Assembly (NCBI GenBank): GCA_963556495.2
Contig: OY747700.1
Coordinates: forward strand, 1,734,501-1,798,500
Direction: 5' to 3'
DNA: 64,000 bases
DNA from: Valencia hispanica
Lineage: Eukaryota > Chordata > Actinopteri > Cyprinodontiformes > Valenciidae
Shown: one piece after another, positions 32,980-44,720 of the stretch
How positions within the stretch are numbered: the stretch's first letter is position 1
How the letters are laid out: the number at the start of each line of letters is the position of its first letter
Made by a program: the position numbers and the translations under genes
The notes under the pieces: model-generated
The model's input: only the letters and a program-made list of their open reading frames with translations
The model's database searches: none
Told to the model about the DNA's origin: nothing

Positions 32980-33900
32980 TTGTTATAATGTGCATTTAAA
33001 ACAGAGGGGTGGGATATGGGGAAGGCAGCCACACATCCCCCAACCCCCACCCCGAGCCCTCAGTGTCTATTTGTGGTTTAACAGTGGGCACCGGCACCAG
33101 AGGTGAAGCTGATTGAACCTGCCCAGACCAGGACCAGGACCAAACCGATGAGCCGGGCTGCCGACCCACCAGGCCGACATCCACCAGCCCCATTCCTTGT
33201 GGAGCGACCACTGCTGCTCAACGGCCCAGCAGGAGACCACACCCAGCGCCCCACCCACCTGCCCTGCACGCCCACCACCCGGCCAGTCCACCCGCAAGTC
33301 TGACCGAACCCGGCCAAATGCCCGACCCCAGCGCCCCGCACAAAGACCAAGACCCAGGAGCCAAGTCCAGTGCGAAAAAGGACTGATCCGGCCCAGAAAT
33401 GCCACCCAGCCGCCGCGACCAGCAGCCAGGCACCCCAACCAGCAAACAAGACGAGACGCCATACAGGGACCGGTGATGACAATCGGCCCAGAGAAAAAGA
33501 GAGAGGCGGCTGCACATGCCAGCCGCCGGCCGGTCCCAACCCCCACAGGCAACAGAGACCCCACGCTTGCCGACCCCAGCCAAGACCACAGCTAGGGGGC
33601 ACGGTGCCCCAGAGCCCCGAATCCCCAGGCCCACCCCAGACCCTACCCAGGCGCAGCACGGCCACCAGGCCAGTAACCCATTTCCGCCAGTGCAACCCCC
33701 CTAAGGCAACGCATGCAGCCATCAGGAGTTACCACCCAAAGCCCAACCCCAGGCCGGCCACGACGTCCAGCGCCCCATCCGCCCAGTGATCCCACCCCCA
33801 GGGGTCCCCCCCAGACGCCTCCAACCCCAAAACCCCCACATCAGCAACAATATCCCAAACGACAAAACCAAGTGCCCCCCACCCCTACTAGGTGATGGAG
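32980..33900 (-). other. G-rich 3' UTR of the L1-type element
   Basis: Strongly strand-biased: C-rich on +, G-rich on the element's own strand. Long open frames on both strands result from the composition and are not genes. Runs such as 'ggtggggggcacttgg' near the ORF2 end could form G-quadruplexes, a known trait of L1 3' UTRs; the role here is inferred. Confidence 0.65.
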
Positions 33901-33904
33901 CCGA

Positions 33905-36072
33905 TCAGAGAGATTGATCAGATATGGAGCCAGAGGCCGTCTCAAGACCAATATGGTCCAACAAGAGATTTCTATACTGATTAATATTAAGAGCTTTTTT
34001 ATTTTTCCAGTTCAGGAGGATAGTTTTCTTAGCGATGCATAAGGCAATGTGAACCATTAGAACTGACTTTGTGTCCATGGTGACATCATTTAAATTTCCT
34101 AACAGGCAAACTGAGGGAGATGGTGGGATGTTACATTTCAGACACTTTGATAAGTCCTCACATATCTGGCACCAGAATTTCTTAACAGGTGGACAGAACC
34201 AAAGCGCATGAACATAAGTATCTGGTATATTGCTTTTGCATTGTAAGCAGGTATTAGACGATGTAAAACCTATCCGAAACATTCATTGACCTGTATAACG
34301 TACTCTATGAAGGATTTTGTATTGTATTAATTGCAAATGAGGATTTTTTGTTATTTTAAAGGTTCTTAAACATATCTGAGACCAGGCGTTTTGGTCAAAG
34401 CTGGCTGATAAATCCACCTCCCATTTTGAAATAGGGATGGCTATTGATTCATCTAATGTAGATAAAGTTTTGTATATTTTAGACAGCAATTTGGGGGGGT
34501 TGAGATTAAGAAAATCTAAAACTCTTGCTGGAATTTGTAATTCAGCTGTATTGAGCCTAAATTTACCTTTAAAAATAGATTTAATTTGTTGATATTCTAA
34601 GAATTTGTTTTGATCAATTCCATGTTGTGTAATTAATGTATTAAATGGGATAAAGTCTGTTCCTTCAAATAAATGTTCCAGGTATTCAATTCCATTACAC
34701 CTCCAGACTGGAAAACGTATCATACATTTTTTTTGCAAGATGTCGGGGTTACTCCAGAGGGGTGTACGTCTGCATGGGATTATTGTGGACTCTGTCATTT
34801 TTAGAAACTCCCACCATGCTGTCAGAGAGGAGCTGATATTTATGCTTTTAAAGCATTCTTATTATTTTATATTTGAGCTAATAAATGGTAGGTCTGAAAG
34901 TTTTATCTTATTACATAGTGTCTGTTCTACGTCTATCCAGGACTAGTCTAGATGCTATGTTTTAACCATCTTGAGATGTATTGGAGCCTGTTGGCTAAGA
35001 AATAATGATGGAAGTTTGGTAGATCTAGACCTCCTTTTTCTTTGGTCTTCTGCAGTGTTTTTAAGCTGATACGTGGAGGTTTATCTTTCCAAAGAAATGT
35101 AGAGATAGAGGAGTCCAGAGATCTAAACCAGTCTAGTGATGGTTTACTTGGGATCATTGAGAATTAGTAGTTAATTCTGTTCAAAACCATCATTTTTATT
35201 GAAGCAACCCTTCCCATAAGTGATATGGGTAGGGATTTCCATCTAGCAAGATCATCTTCCACTTTTTTTAAAAGTGGGATGTAGTTTAGCTTTATTAAAT
35301 CTGCCAGTCTTGGTGAGACATTGATACCTAAATAGGTAATATTCCCTGACTGCAGTTCTGTATTAGTTGGATTCTGGACGGAACAATTGATTGGAAGAAC
35401 TGTAGATTTTAACCAATTTATAGAATAATCTGAAACATTTGAGCAAGAGTTTATCAACCCGATTATCTGAGAAAAAGAGGTTTGTGAATGGTGGAGAAAA
35501 AGTCATACATCATCTGCATAAAGACTGATTTTATGTTCTATGTTATTGCATTTTATGCCTTTAATATTGTGAGTTTGCCTGATTGCTGCAGCTAGTGGTT
35601 CAATAAAAATAGCTAACGGGGAGGGAGAGAGAGGACATCCCTGCCTGGTACCTCTCTGAAGATAAAACCTAGATGATGTTTGGTTATTAGTCCTGATACA
35701 TGCTGTTGGTGAACTGTATAATATTTTCAACCAGTTTATAAAAGAATTTCTAAAGCCAAATTTATGTAAGGTTACAAATAAGAATTTCCAGTTAACTCTA
35801 TCAAATGCTTTTTCTGAATCTAAAGATAATATATTAGTTTTAATGTTTGTACAGTAAGAAAAATCTATTTAATCTATTAATCTACGTGAATATGTGGAAA
35901 AATGTCTCCCTTTAATACAACCAGTTTGATCAGGATGTATTATAAGAGGGGTTACTTTCTCTATCTTTTTTGCGAGGGCTTTGCAGATTATTTTAAGATC
36001 AACATTAATAAGGTAAATGGGACGATAGCTGGTGGGAAACAAAGGGTCTTTACCTGATTTTAGTAGAAGACT
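33905..36072 (-). pseudogene. L1-type ORF2: RT and C-terminus
   Basis: RT blocks in order: LLKSGKDPLFPTSYRPIYLI, HPDQTGCIKGRHFSTYSRRL, then after breaks RGTRQGCPLSPSPLAIFIEP and KISLYADDV (catalytic YADD), INWLKSTVLPINCSV, LARWKSLPISLMGRVASIKM, STFLWKDKPPRISLKTLQ and GGLDLPNFHHYFLANRL. A C-terminal region (CLQCKSNIPDTYVHALWFCP) carries the Cys/His motif of L1 ORF2. At least five frame breaks; dead. Confidence 0.87.
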
Positions 36073-37087
36073 AATGTAGGCAGAATTCAGGGGATTTAAG
36101 ATCATCTGCAGCTGAGGTAGATTTATCGAGCCATTCTGCCAAATCCAGGAGGGTGTATGTTCTATAACTCCCACTCTGGATGATACTTCTATTAAAACAA
36201 TGCTCAGCAAATGAGTCTCTGAAGCTAGGAGGTAATTTAAAGAGGGTATCCACATGTGATCCACAACACAGTTCTGAGGATGATGGGCCTTCCATAGAGC
36301 TAAACATGCCAACTAGAGTGCCCACTGCAGCTACAAAGTCTTCAATGCACTGATAATCACCTGATCTTACGGAGGGAGTATTTAGGATTGCTTTAAGTTA
36401 TCCCTGCACCAGCTGTCGGGGCTGTCCATATCTTAGCTGGAGTGCAGTCATGGCACTGGTGTATGGAGTGGCACTGTTAATATACCTCTTAGCAATCTGG
36501 ACTGCTGCAGGGAATTTCAAATGATCTAAAAGAACCTGATATTTGTAGTCTTCAATTAAATTACTATGGGGTGCAAGTACACTGTCAAAACCTTTCTTGA
36601 GCATTAGAAAGTCACTCTCTCTGCCTGAGCTGAAGGTGGATAGCTTTGGCTTGGGGATACCAAATGAAGATGTGATTGCCATTTCCATCATATTTGGTAT
36701 AGTGACAGCAGCAGGAAGTGGCGTGGACCAGCTGGTGGGTGCTTCAGGAGGAGGTGCTGCAAGAGACCGATATGCTGTTGGGTGTACATTCTGAGGCACA
36801 GGCTGGGATACAACTGGTTCACTGTAGGACTGATGATACCTGGGCACACTGTAGGTTGTGTGAGTAGGAGCAACTGCAGTTTGGCTGGATGCACCTGGTG
36901 TAGAATCATAGATTGGCAGCAGTGGAGCAGATGTAGTATAATCTACAGGAAGAGGAGGTAGAGGATCATACAGCAGCGGCAGTGTAGTAGATGTAGTAAA
37001 ATCTACAGGAGGAGGAGGTGGAGGCCAATACTCCTCTGGATCTGCAAGCTGGGCTGGGACTGCTGTAGGAAACGGTGTTGAATCCAC
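36073..37087 (-). pseudogene. BEL/Pao 2 gag
   Basis: The N-terminus is proline-rich with two similar blocks (PPPPPVDFTTSTTLPLLYD and PLPVDYTTSAPLLPIYDS), followed by the Pao gag core: PKLSTFSSGRESDFLMLKKG, YQVLLDHLKFPAAVQIAKRY and MTALQLRYGQPRQLVQG. After a stop at 36398 it continues GTLVGMFSSMEGPSSSELCC and FKLPPSFRDSFAEHCFNRS until the L1 junction. The GR-E-S-D-F block aligns with the 'YGD-L-NF-F' block of the BEL/Pao 1 gag. Confidence 0.78.
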
Positions 37088-37296
37088 TGCAGGGGGGACT
37101 GGAGCTGTCCCTGGTGCTGAACGTGCAGCAGGGGGGACTGGAGCTTGAGCATGTGAATAAGATAGAGACCTTACAATGGGAGTGATGCTCGATCCTCTCT
37201 AGCTGAGGGAGGCTGCTGTATTGGGGCTGTTGATTCTTCTTAAATCCTTTGCAGGTAATTTGTATCTTTTTTCAGAACACATTTCCTGCAACTCTT

Positions 37297-37463
37297 TTCA
37301 ATTCGATTTAATTCAGTTTATTTATATAGCGCCGATTCACAACAGATGTCATCTCAAGGCACTTAACAAGAAGTCATTTCAATACATTCATACAAACATT
37401 CCAATGAGTTAAAAAGTTTCCTATTTAAGGAATCCCAGCAGATTGTGTCAGTCATTGGCGTGA
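37297..37463 (-). mobile_element. L2 (subfamily B) 3'-end fragment
   Basis: About 167 bp of the same 3' terminus as at 3981 and 39240, 5'-truncated very early, between BEL/Pao 2 and a Tc1-type fragment. Confidence 0.88.
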
Positions 37464-37798
37464 TGTTTTGACTATTTGCAACCAAAGCTTTGATGCTTCT
37501 GGGATCAAATCCCAATAGCTTCGCAGTTTCAAGAGTGTTGCATCCCTCTGATAGAATTTTGGTCATTTTTGCCTTTTCAGAGTCTGTTAAATTTCGTTTT
37601 TTCCCCCATTTTGCTTAAATGGGCCAAAAAAAACCTCCTTAGGCCATGCCCTACCTCATTACAATGATACAGATCACCTGCTATGCTTAAATACAATTAA
37701 GTATTCATGTTTATTCAGCTTGGAGTCAGAAAATATGCATAAAAATAATGATATGGTCAAAATACTCACTTGTCTAATAATTATGCACAGAAGTGTAT
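37464..37798 (-). mobile_element. Tc1/mariner-type fragment, transposase N-terminus
   Basis: The minus strand encodes KMTKILSEGCNTLETAKLLG then FDPRSIKALVANS, the helix-turn-helix start of a fish Tc1-like transposase, with one extra G soon after its ATG. The right end 'taattatgcacagaagtg' followed by TA looks like a terminal repeat. The rest of the transposase and the other end are missing. Confidence 0.6.
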
Positions 37799-39058
37799 GA
37801 ATAATAATTACAAACATTGTTTTAAGTCACTTTGATCATCTGGCAGCAAATTCAGAAACGTCTTACAGGAGAAAATAATAAAGAATATCTACAAAATAGA
37901 TGTTAACAATAAATACACTCAACTGTGATTATATTAACTAGGAGATATCTTTAGGTTTGTCATCAAAGTGCTGAAAGGTCCAGATGAGACATGTCTTGTC
38001 TCCAACCAATTCCAGTCAGAACCATGGCGCTGATTAAACCCGATTAAGCATCTTGATCCAAACACACGCAAGCTTCCTGTTTGACTTCTCTCTCTGAGCC
38101 ACTTCCTGATCAGAACGTCTGGTTTAAAATCATGTTCATCATGTTTTTATCAGATGCACATATCTATTCAACAAGACACTGTAGTGACTTCTAGCTGCCA
38201 TTTTGCAGATCATCAACTAAGCAAAGTACATTTAAACATAGAGGATCTTCTCTGTGGAATAAACTACCAGCAGCTCTTCAAGCTACAACTGCACTTTATG
38301 CTTAAAAAAAAATTTATCTTAATCTTAAATAGTATATGATGTGTATATTTCTTTATTTCTGTAACGTACTGGATGTGACTTGTCTGTTTCTGCTGCTAAT
38401 ATAGCTCATGTCTATGGGGAGGAGGCTTTATAAGACCCTTGGGTCTTCTCAACCTCTCCTGCAGAGTATTTTTTTAAATTGTATATAATAATTATTGACG
38501 ATCATGTTTGTGTGATGATACATAAACTAAAATAAAAAGTCAGCAGATGTTTGAGGAAATGTGAGCGGATGAACGAGAGCTGCAGAACCCTGATGTTCTG
38601 ATTAAAAGATGGAAACTTTGACACGAAGAGCAGAGCTGATGTGTCACAACATTTAGAGATGTTTATCTGCACCTCAGATTTCACAACTCAGGGCTAGAAG
38701 CAGCTCTGCTGACAGGTAAAAGGGAAAATTGATCTTTTATTTTTGTTATTTTTACTGATACTAAAAAAATAACATAACATTTCTTTTCTTGGTTGTATGA
38801 AAAAGCATAAAAATATAAAGGAGATACTTTTAAAACTTGAACTCTTTAGATTAAACTTATTGAATCCTTTGCAGAATAATGAGCTCATATTCTAACTTTA
38901 GAATTGAATGTTAGATGCATGTTGGCTCCACCTTCTGAAAGATGCTGAAGGCCCTGAGCTGCGACTGTCAGGAAGTAGCAGATAGAAAAGATTGCAGCAG
39001 GAAGCGTTCAGAGAACCGGACCCGATTCCTGCTCTGATAGACGAGCGAGGCGAAGTTC
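37799..39058. other. Mostly unique sequence with a LINE scrap
   Basis: Around 38240-38290 the + strand encodes FKHRGSSLWNKLPAALQ, like the C-terminus of a CR1/L2-type RT, followed by a possible 3' UTR. The remainder (38480-39058) looks like the 5' flank of the exon at 39059. No clear TATA box was recognised. Confidence 0.45.
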
Positions 39059-39140
39059 ATGAAGAAGACACTTCACTCCACATCCAGAGGAAACATGGGT
39101 CCTGCTGCACTGCTGGTGCTTCTGTTTGTCTGCAGCTCAG
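39059..39140 (+). CDS. Host signal-peptide exon (first coding exon)
   Basis: The ATG at 39095 gives MGPAALLVLLFVCSS, a textbook signal peptide, ending at a phase-1 donor TCAG/GTAGGA at 39140. An upstream in-frame ATG at 39059 would add MKKTLHSTSRGN. Short first exons coding only a leader with a phase-1 donor are typical of secreted or membrane immunoglobulin-superfamily, MHC and complement-type genes. The next exon is not in view: the intron is filled by L2 and Gypsy sequence from 39240 on. Product identity unknown. Confidence 0.65.
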
Positions 39141-39239
39141 GTAGGACTTTGCTTTCATTAACAACCTCTGATCTGTTGGCGCCAGAGAATACCTGGGAAT
39201 AATTCAGTCCGGGAGTTTTGATACCATCCCAGGCCACCA

Positions 39240-41214
39240 ATTCAATTTCAATTCAGTTTATTTATATAGCGTTGATTCACAACAGATGTCATCTCAAGGC
39301 ACTTAACAAGAAGTCATTTCAATACATTTATACAAACATTCCAGTTAGTTAAAAAGTTTCCTATTTAAGGAATCCCAGCAGATTGCGTCAGTCATTGGCG
39401 TGAGGTTGGGCAGACGTTCCAACCACAGCAATCCTTCAGCAATCCCTCATATTGAGCAAGCATGTAGCGACGGTGGAGAGGAAAAACTCCCTTTTAACAG
39501 GAAGAAACCTTCAACAGAACCAGAACCAGAACCAGGCTCAGTAGGAGCGGCCATCTGCCACGACCGTCTGGGGGTTTGAGAAGACAGAGCAGAAACACAG
39601 AAGGAACAGAAGATCTGATATAAGAGAACTTTCTATGTTACAGAAAGTAAAAAGTTAATAACAGGACACAGTGGATGTTCAGTTACTGGGAGGGTCATCC
39701 CAGTCGATGCCCCCCGTCCAACAGGGCATTGCAGCCAAGCAGGATACCAGACCAGGTATATTTTCTATGGAGAGAAAAACACTGAGAGAAAACAAAGTTA
39801 ACAGTCGAAATAACAGAATGTACTGTAATACAACTGGAGAGTAGTAGGAGAAAAGGAAGTAGCAGAGTGAAGAAATTGGTAAGTCTGTCCTCCAGCAGTC
39901 TAAGCCTATAGCAGCATAACTACAGAGATAGCTCAGGATGACCTTAGCCACTCTAACTTTAAGCTTTATCAAAAAGGAAAGTTTTAAGCCTGGCCTTAAA
40001 AGTAAACAGAGTGTCTGCCTCACGGACTAAAGCTGGGAGCTGGTTCCACAGGAGAGGAGCCTGATAACTAAAAGATCTGCCTCCCATTCTACTTTTAGAA
40101 ATCCTAGGAACTACAAGTAAACCTGCAGTCTGAGAGCGAAGGGTTCTGTTAGGAACATAAAGACCATTTAGATCTCTAATGTATGATGGAGCTGATTATT
40201 AAGGGCTTTATATGGAAGAAGAAGGATCTTAAATTCTATTCTGGATTTAACAGGGAGCCAATGAAGGGAAGCTAAAACAGGAGAAATGTGATCTCTCTTT
40301 TTAATATTCATCAGAACTCTTGCTGCAGCATTTTGGATCAACTGAATGCTTTTAATGGCATTTTGTTGACTTCCTGATAGTAAAGAATTACAGTAGTCCA
40401 GCCTTGAGGTAACAAATGCATGGACTAGTTTCTCAGCATCACTCCTGGACAGGATGTTTCTATTTTGAGCAATATTCCGGAGGTGAAAAAAGGAAATCCT
40501 AGAAACCTGTTTAATATGGGATTTAAATGTCAAGTCTTGGTCAAAAATAACACTGAGATTCTTTACGTTATTACTGGGGGCCAATTTAATGCCATCCAGA
40601 TGAAGTGATTGACTAATCAGTTTCTGTTTTAGAACTTCTGGTCCAAAGACGGCAACTTCTGTCTTTTCAGAATTTAAAAGCGAAACGTTTTGGGTCATCC
40701 ATGTTTTTATGTCTTCCAGACATGCCTGTAATCTACCTAATTGACTGGGTTCATCAGGATTTATGGATAAATATAGTTGTGTATCATCTGCATAGCTGTG
40801 AAAATTTATCCCATGCTGTCTAATGATTCTACCAATTGGAAGCATATATATGGTGAAAAGAATTGGTCCAAGCACAGAACCCTGTGGAACTCCACAAGTA
40901 ACCCTTGAGAGTGAAGAAGATTGATCATTTAGATGAACAAACTGGAATCTATCAGAAAAATATGATTTAAACCAGCCTAGTGCTGTTCCTTTGATCCCTG
41001 CAACATGTTCAAGCCTTTCTAAGAGAATATTATGATCGACTGTGTCAAAAGCAGCACTGAGATCTAACAAAAACAGAACAGGCACCAGTCCATTATCTGA
41101 GGCCATGAGAATATCATTAGTAACCATCACCAGTGCTGTTTCAGTGCTATGATGAGCTCTAAAACCTGACTGAAACTCTTCAAACAGATCGTTACTGTTT
41201 AGATGCTCACAGAC
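39240..41214 (-). mobile_element. L2-type LINE, copy B3
   Basis: Complete B-subfamily 3' UTR (39240-40165, longer than copy B1 because it keeps about 300 bp lost there) and the second half of ORF2. The 5' side stops at 41214 against an AT microsatellite, in 'cagac' of the RT fingers region. It lies in the first intron of the 39059 exon's gene, antisense to it. Confidence 0.92.
40168..41130 (-). pseudogene. L2 ORF2 RT second half, 320-codon open frame
   Basis: [53 protein letters not shown] and YADDTQLYLSINPDE, followed by the thumb and C-terminus (RLDYCNSLLSGSQQ, VLASLHWLPVKSRIEFK). No internal stop in 320 codons, the best-kept L2 RT in the window, but lacking the endonuclease and RT start. 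Confidence 0.88.
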
Positions 41215-41236
41215 ATATATATATATATATATATAT
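41215..41236. repeat. (AT)n microsatellite
   Basis: Eleven AT dinucleotides exactly at the junction between the truncated L2 and the Gypsy leader repeat. Confidence 0.95.
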
Positions 41237-41809
41237 GTTGACCTGTTATGGTAACGAAGAAATAAAAGAACAAAGTTACAAAAAAAGGAAGTGTTTGTTT
41301 CTGTGGTTGAGATCTCCCAGATTTCCTAGCATTTTGTGAAACTGATTCATACACCTGCCAAGCTTTTAGACCGAATCTAGACATAGATGTACCTGCTGAT
41401 CAAATAGGTTGGTTACAATAAATGGCAAGCTAGCCAGGAGTATTTGGTGCATGTAAGGAAACAATTCATCATTATATTAGTTTTTGTAAGATTGTTAGAT
41501 TCGTTCTTTCTTAACATTTCATAGGCACGCAAGTTTAATAGGTGATTTAGGAAGTCCATTGAGACAAAAGGATCTTTGCAACAAATTTGGCTTAGGCGGA
41601 CAGAACTGTCTATATGTAACCGCTATTGATGACTCATACACAGATGAGGACATTTCAGATTATTTTGGGAAAAAAATGAACAAATAGCAAAAGTGGTCAG
41701 GATCCCAGATGAGCCAAACCTCCCTTCTTGGAGAGTTTTGAGTATGCTTCTAAGAGAGCCATTCCACGCTTGGATCCTGCAGCATTGAGCAAACTGGATA
41801 TGTTCCAAC

Positions 41810-42473
41810 TGTCATGATTCCTGGGTGTTTGTGTTTTGTTAGTTATTTTTCTTATTTTGTTCTATTATCATGTTTAAGTTATTCTTTGTCTCCCTCTGGT
41901 GGTCTTGTGTTTGGTTGCCCTTGTCTGTTATCTCTTTATTTTACCAAGTTCCTATTAAGACTTATCCTTCATTAGTCCCAGTTAGTTTTGTTATATTTAA
42001 TTCCTCTTTAGTATTCACCTCTATGTCCACCTTCTCATTTGTGTTTCCCTAGTTTATCTCTTAATTTAATTCTTCCTTCTGTTCTCCAGTGTTTCCTTAA
42101 GTTTCCCTTAGAGTTCTCCTTAGTCTTATCTTTAGATAGTTTCTGTTTTCCTAACCTTTCTTGTCTCCCTGCCACTCTGCTCCTTACCCAGTTTCACTCA
42201 TTGCCCTCACCTGCATCTGCTTTCACTAATTTGTCTCCTGCTTCTTCTCTGTTCACTTCCTCACTCTCCCCTCAGTATATATTCGGTACTCACTCAATCA
42301 CAACTTGCTGGTCGTATTTCCCTGCCTGGTTTCCGTCTTCCTTGTTGCCCGTCTGGTTCCTGTTTCTCAATTTGCTGCATTTTACCCTCCCGAGTTCTGT
42401 AAGTTCCTTGTTTTCATTAAATCATTTTGTTTGAACCGTACTGCATTTGGGTCCTCAATACCAAAACATGACA
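41810..42473. mobile_element. Solo LTR, 664 bp, perfect 5-bp TSD
   Basis: Starts TGTCATGATTCCTGG, ends AAAACATGACA, and is flanked by ccaac at 41805-41809 and 42474-42478. Contains 'gtatatattcgg' (possible TATA) near 42276. No internal region, so it is the product of LTR-LTR recombination. Superfamily not determined (Gypsy or ERV). Confidence 0.9.
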
Positions 42474-43721
42474 CCAACAGCCCTAAAAACAGCTATCATC
42501 AAACCCCTTCTTAAAAAACCCACCCTAGATCCTGAATTTCTGTCAAATTCCAGCACTACATTGGTCTTTCCGACACCTCCCTAAAAATGGTTTCGCTCCT
42601 ATCTCACAGATAGGACCGAGTATGTAGCCTTGGGGAAGGCAAAATCTTCACCCCACATTGTTACCTGTGGGGTCCCACAGGGCTCTGTACTCGGTCCGAC
42701 CCTATTCATAATCTACACGCTTCCCCTTGGTCGTGTCGTCAGCAGGCATGGAATTCATTACTATTGCTATGCTGACGACACACAACTCCATCTCCATATC
42801 ACTCCCGCCGGCTCCCCCTCTGCCACCATCTCCCGCCTCACCTCCTGCCTGGAGGAGATCGGGGCGTGGATGAACCAAAACTTTCTGCAGCTGAATGGCT
42901 CTAAAATAGAAGTCATCCAAATCGGAACCCCCCACCAACTTTGCTCTTCTCCCGTTACATCTGTTTCATTCTTTGGCAATACTATTTCCCTCTCTCCATC
43001 TGTTACTAACCTTGGGGTAAAGTTTGACCCCTACCTTTCTTTTGACAATCATGTCACCTCAATCTGCAAAACCTCTTTGTTCCACCTCCGTAACATTTCT
43101 AAACTTCGTCCCTCTCTTTCCCTTTCGGCTGCAGAGAAGCTCATCCACGCCTTTGTCTCCTCCAGGCTGGACTATTGTAAAGCACTCCTGTTGGGAATCC
43201 CTGGCAGAAGCCTCCAAAAGCTCCAGTTTGTGCAGAATAGCGCTGCCAGGGTCTTAATGGGTGTGCGAAAACATGAACACATTACCCCCATCCTCCAATC
43301 CCTTCACTGGCTCCCTGTTCACTTCCGCATAGAATACAAGATCCTCCTGCACACCCACCACTGTCTGAAAGGTGTGGCCCCAACATACCTCACTGATCTC
43401 CTTTCCCCACACACCTCCACTAAGACCAGAGTTGGCCAACTGTACCTCCTGGTCGCGCCAAGGACATGGCTCAAGAGCATGGGCGACAGGGTCTTTAAAG
43501 CATCCGCTCCTTGTCTGTGGAACGCCCTCCCAGAACAACTTAGAGCCCCCAAGACAACTGATGTTTTTAAAAGAGAACTGAAAACCCTTCTTTTCAGAAA
43601 AGCGTATTTTTAAGTGTCTTTGAATTTGTTTTTACCAATTTTTTTCTGTTAAATTGTGTAGCACTTTGAGATTTGATGTCAAATGTATAGTGCATTATTA
43701 ATAAAATTCATCATCATCAAC
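42474..43721 (+). mobile_element. L2/CR1-type LINE fragment
   Basis: 5'-truncated LINE starting [20 protein letters not shown], with an internal deletion of part of RT between 42550 and 42580. The 3' end 'tgtagcactttgagatttg' leads to 'ttcatcatcatca'. Inserted in the Gypsy gag; the flanking gag codons rejoin (MFQ/LPS). Confidence 0.88.
42630..43613 (+). pseudogene. L2/CR1-type RT second half
   Basis: [37 protein letters not shown] (catalytic ADD), LEEIGAWMNQNFLQLNGSK, SRLDYCKALLLGIPGRS and HWLPVHFRIEYKILL, ending FKRELKTLLFRKAYF. Open for 327 codons. The upstream segment (WFRSYLTDRTEYVALG) is in frame but the fingers are deleted. Confidence 0.88.
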
Positions 43722-44720
43722 TGCCAAGCCCTAAGAATCATCAGATTATTTGGGATGTAGAAACTATACGGCAAATATGTCAGGATTGGTTAGGCAGGGA
43801 ATTGGCGCAAAGATACATGAGGGACTTTCAAGCTTTACATGGAAGTAGTAAGGCAGGTTTTCTGGATGCACTTCAGAGTGGGCTGCATAATTTTACGGCT
43901 GACGAAGTGAACCCTCAGTTAAAGGAATTTAACCTGCCCTCTCAGCAGTCTGATTCAACCCTAAGAACAGTGAACTTAGCGAGTGGCAAACAGTGTGAGG
44001 CAATGGTTCTGGGCATAGTCCCACTGATGCATCCAACAGATCCCCACAGAGTCAAGAGCATTTGTTTTATCCTCCACACATCCAGAAAATGGTTGTTGAG
44101 CATATAATGCGCAGTGAGCAGTCTTCATCCAGTTATAGTCAGAGTAGAGTTTGCACATTTTCTGGCACTTCCCAAAGCGAATGGGGAAGTGGATTTTGAT
44201 GCTTGGCGGACACAAGTTGAACTTCTGCAATGTGATCCCACACTTTCAGAAAATCAAAAGGTTAGGAGGGTATTGGAGAGTTTGCTTAGCCCCGCATCCG
44301 GTATTGGGTCACTTGGAACACAAGCCTCTCTATTCATTCATACCTTGATCAACTTGATGCCGCGTTTGGAGTGGCTGAGGATGGCAAGGTGCAATCAAAA
44401 CCATCAAAACCAAGAAAAACCATCAACCTATCTCAGCAGGCTTCATGTTTCCCTTACTAAGGCCATGTCTTGAGGGGGAGTTTTAGCTAAAGACTGTGAC
44501 AAACATTTATTGAGGCAGTTTTGTCACAGTTGCTGGCACCAAGGTTTGATAGTAAGTCTTCAGCTTGAACATCATTCCCTTATTTATTTCTCCTGCTAAG
44601 AACAGAGGAAGATAAGCATGCTGCCACACTTGCAAGAACGAAAAAATACTTGGGCAGTGCGAAAGCTGTTTCACATGCTCATTTTGCCTACGTGTCTGCA
44701 GATGATAACATTTTTTTATC

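Larger units (their letters stand above)
32263..36072 (-). mobile_element. L1-type (L1/Tx1) LINE, 5'-truncated
   Basis: Inserted in BEL/Pao 2. It contains the RT and C-terminus of ORF2 (36072-33905), then a very G-rich 3' region on the minus strand (about 33900-32980) and a terminal part with two minisatellites (32760-32270). The end next to the Pao protease (32263) has no clear A-rich tail. The 5' cut falls before LNPLNSAYISLLLKSGKD, at the start of RT. Confidence 0.78.
28070..37250 (-). mobile_element. BEL/Pao LTR retrotransposon 2, split by L1
   Basis: A second, unrelated BEL/Pao: 3' LTR, polypurine tract, integrase/DUF5641-like end, RNase H, RT and protease up to about 32262, then an L1-type LINE, then its gag at 36073-37087. 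The parts of gag-pol between 'KSPEF' (36073) and 'CPAERLRKC' (32260) are missing, so DNA was lost around the L1. The right end is uncertain and no 5' LTR was found. Confidence 0.82.

Noticed and set aside
32282..33050. Long repetitive open frames on both strands (period 14 and 11 residues)
   Set aside because: They are translations of the 42-bp and 33-bp minisatellites, open in several frames because the units are multiples of three without stops.
33067..33789. Overlapping long open frames of 130-214 codons
   Set aside because: Extreme GC strand bias of the L1-type 3' UTR removes stop codons in all frames; no domain or codon-use signal.
42039..42514. Open frame of 131 codons on +
   Set aside because: Lies within the T/C-rich solo LTR.
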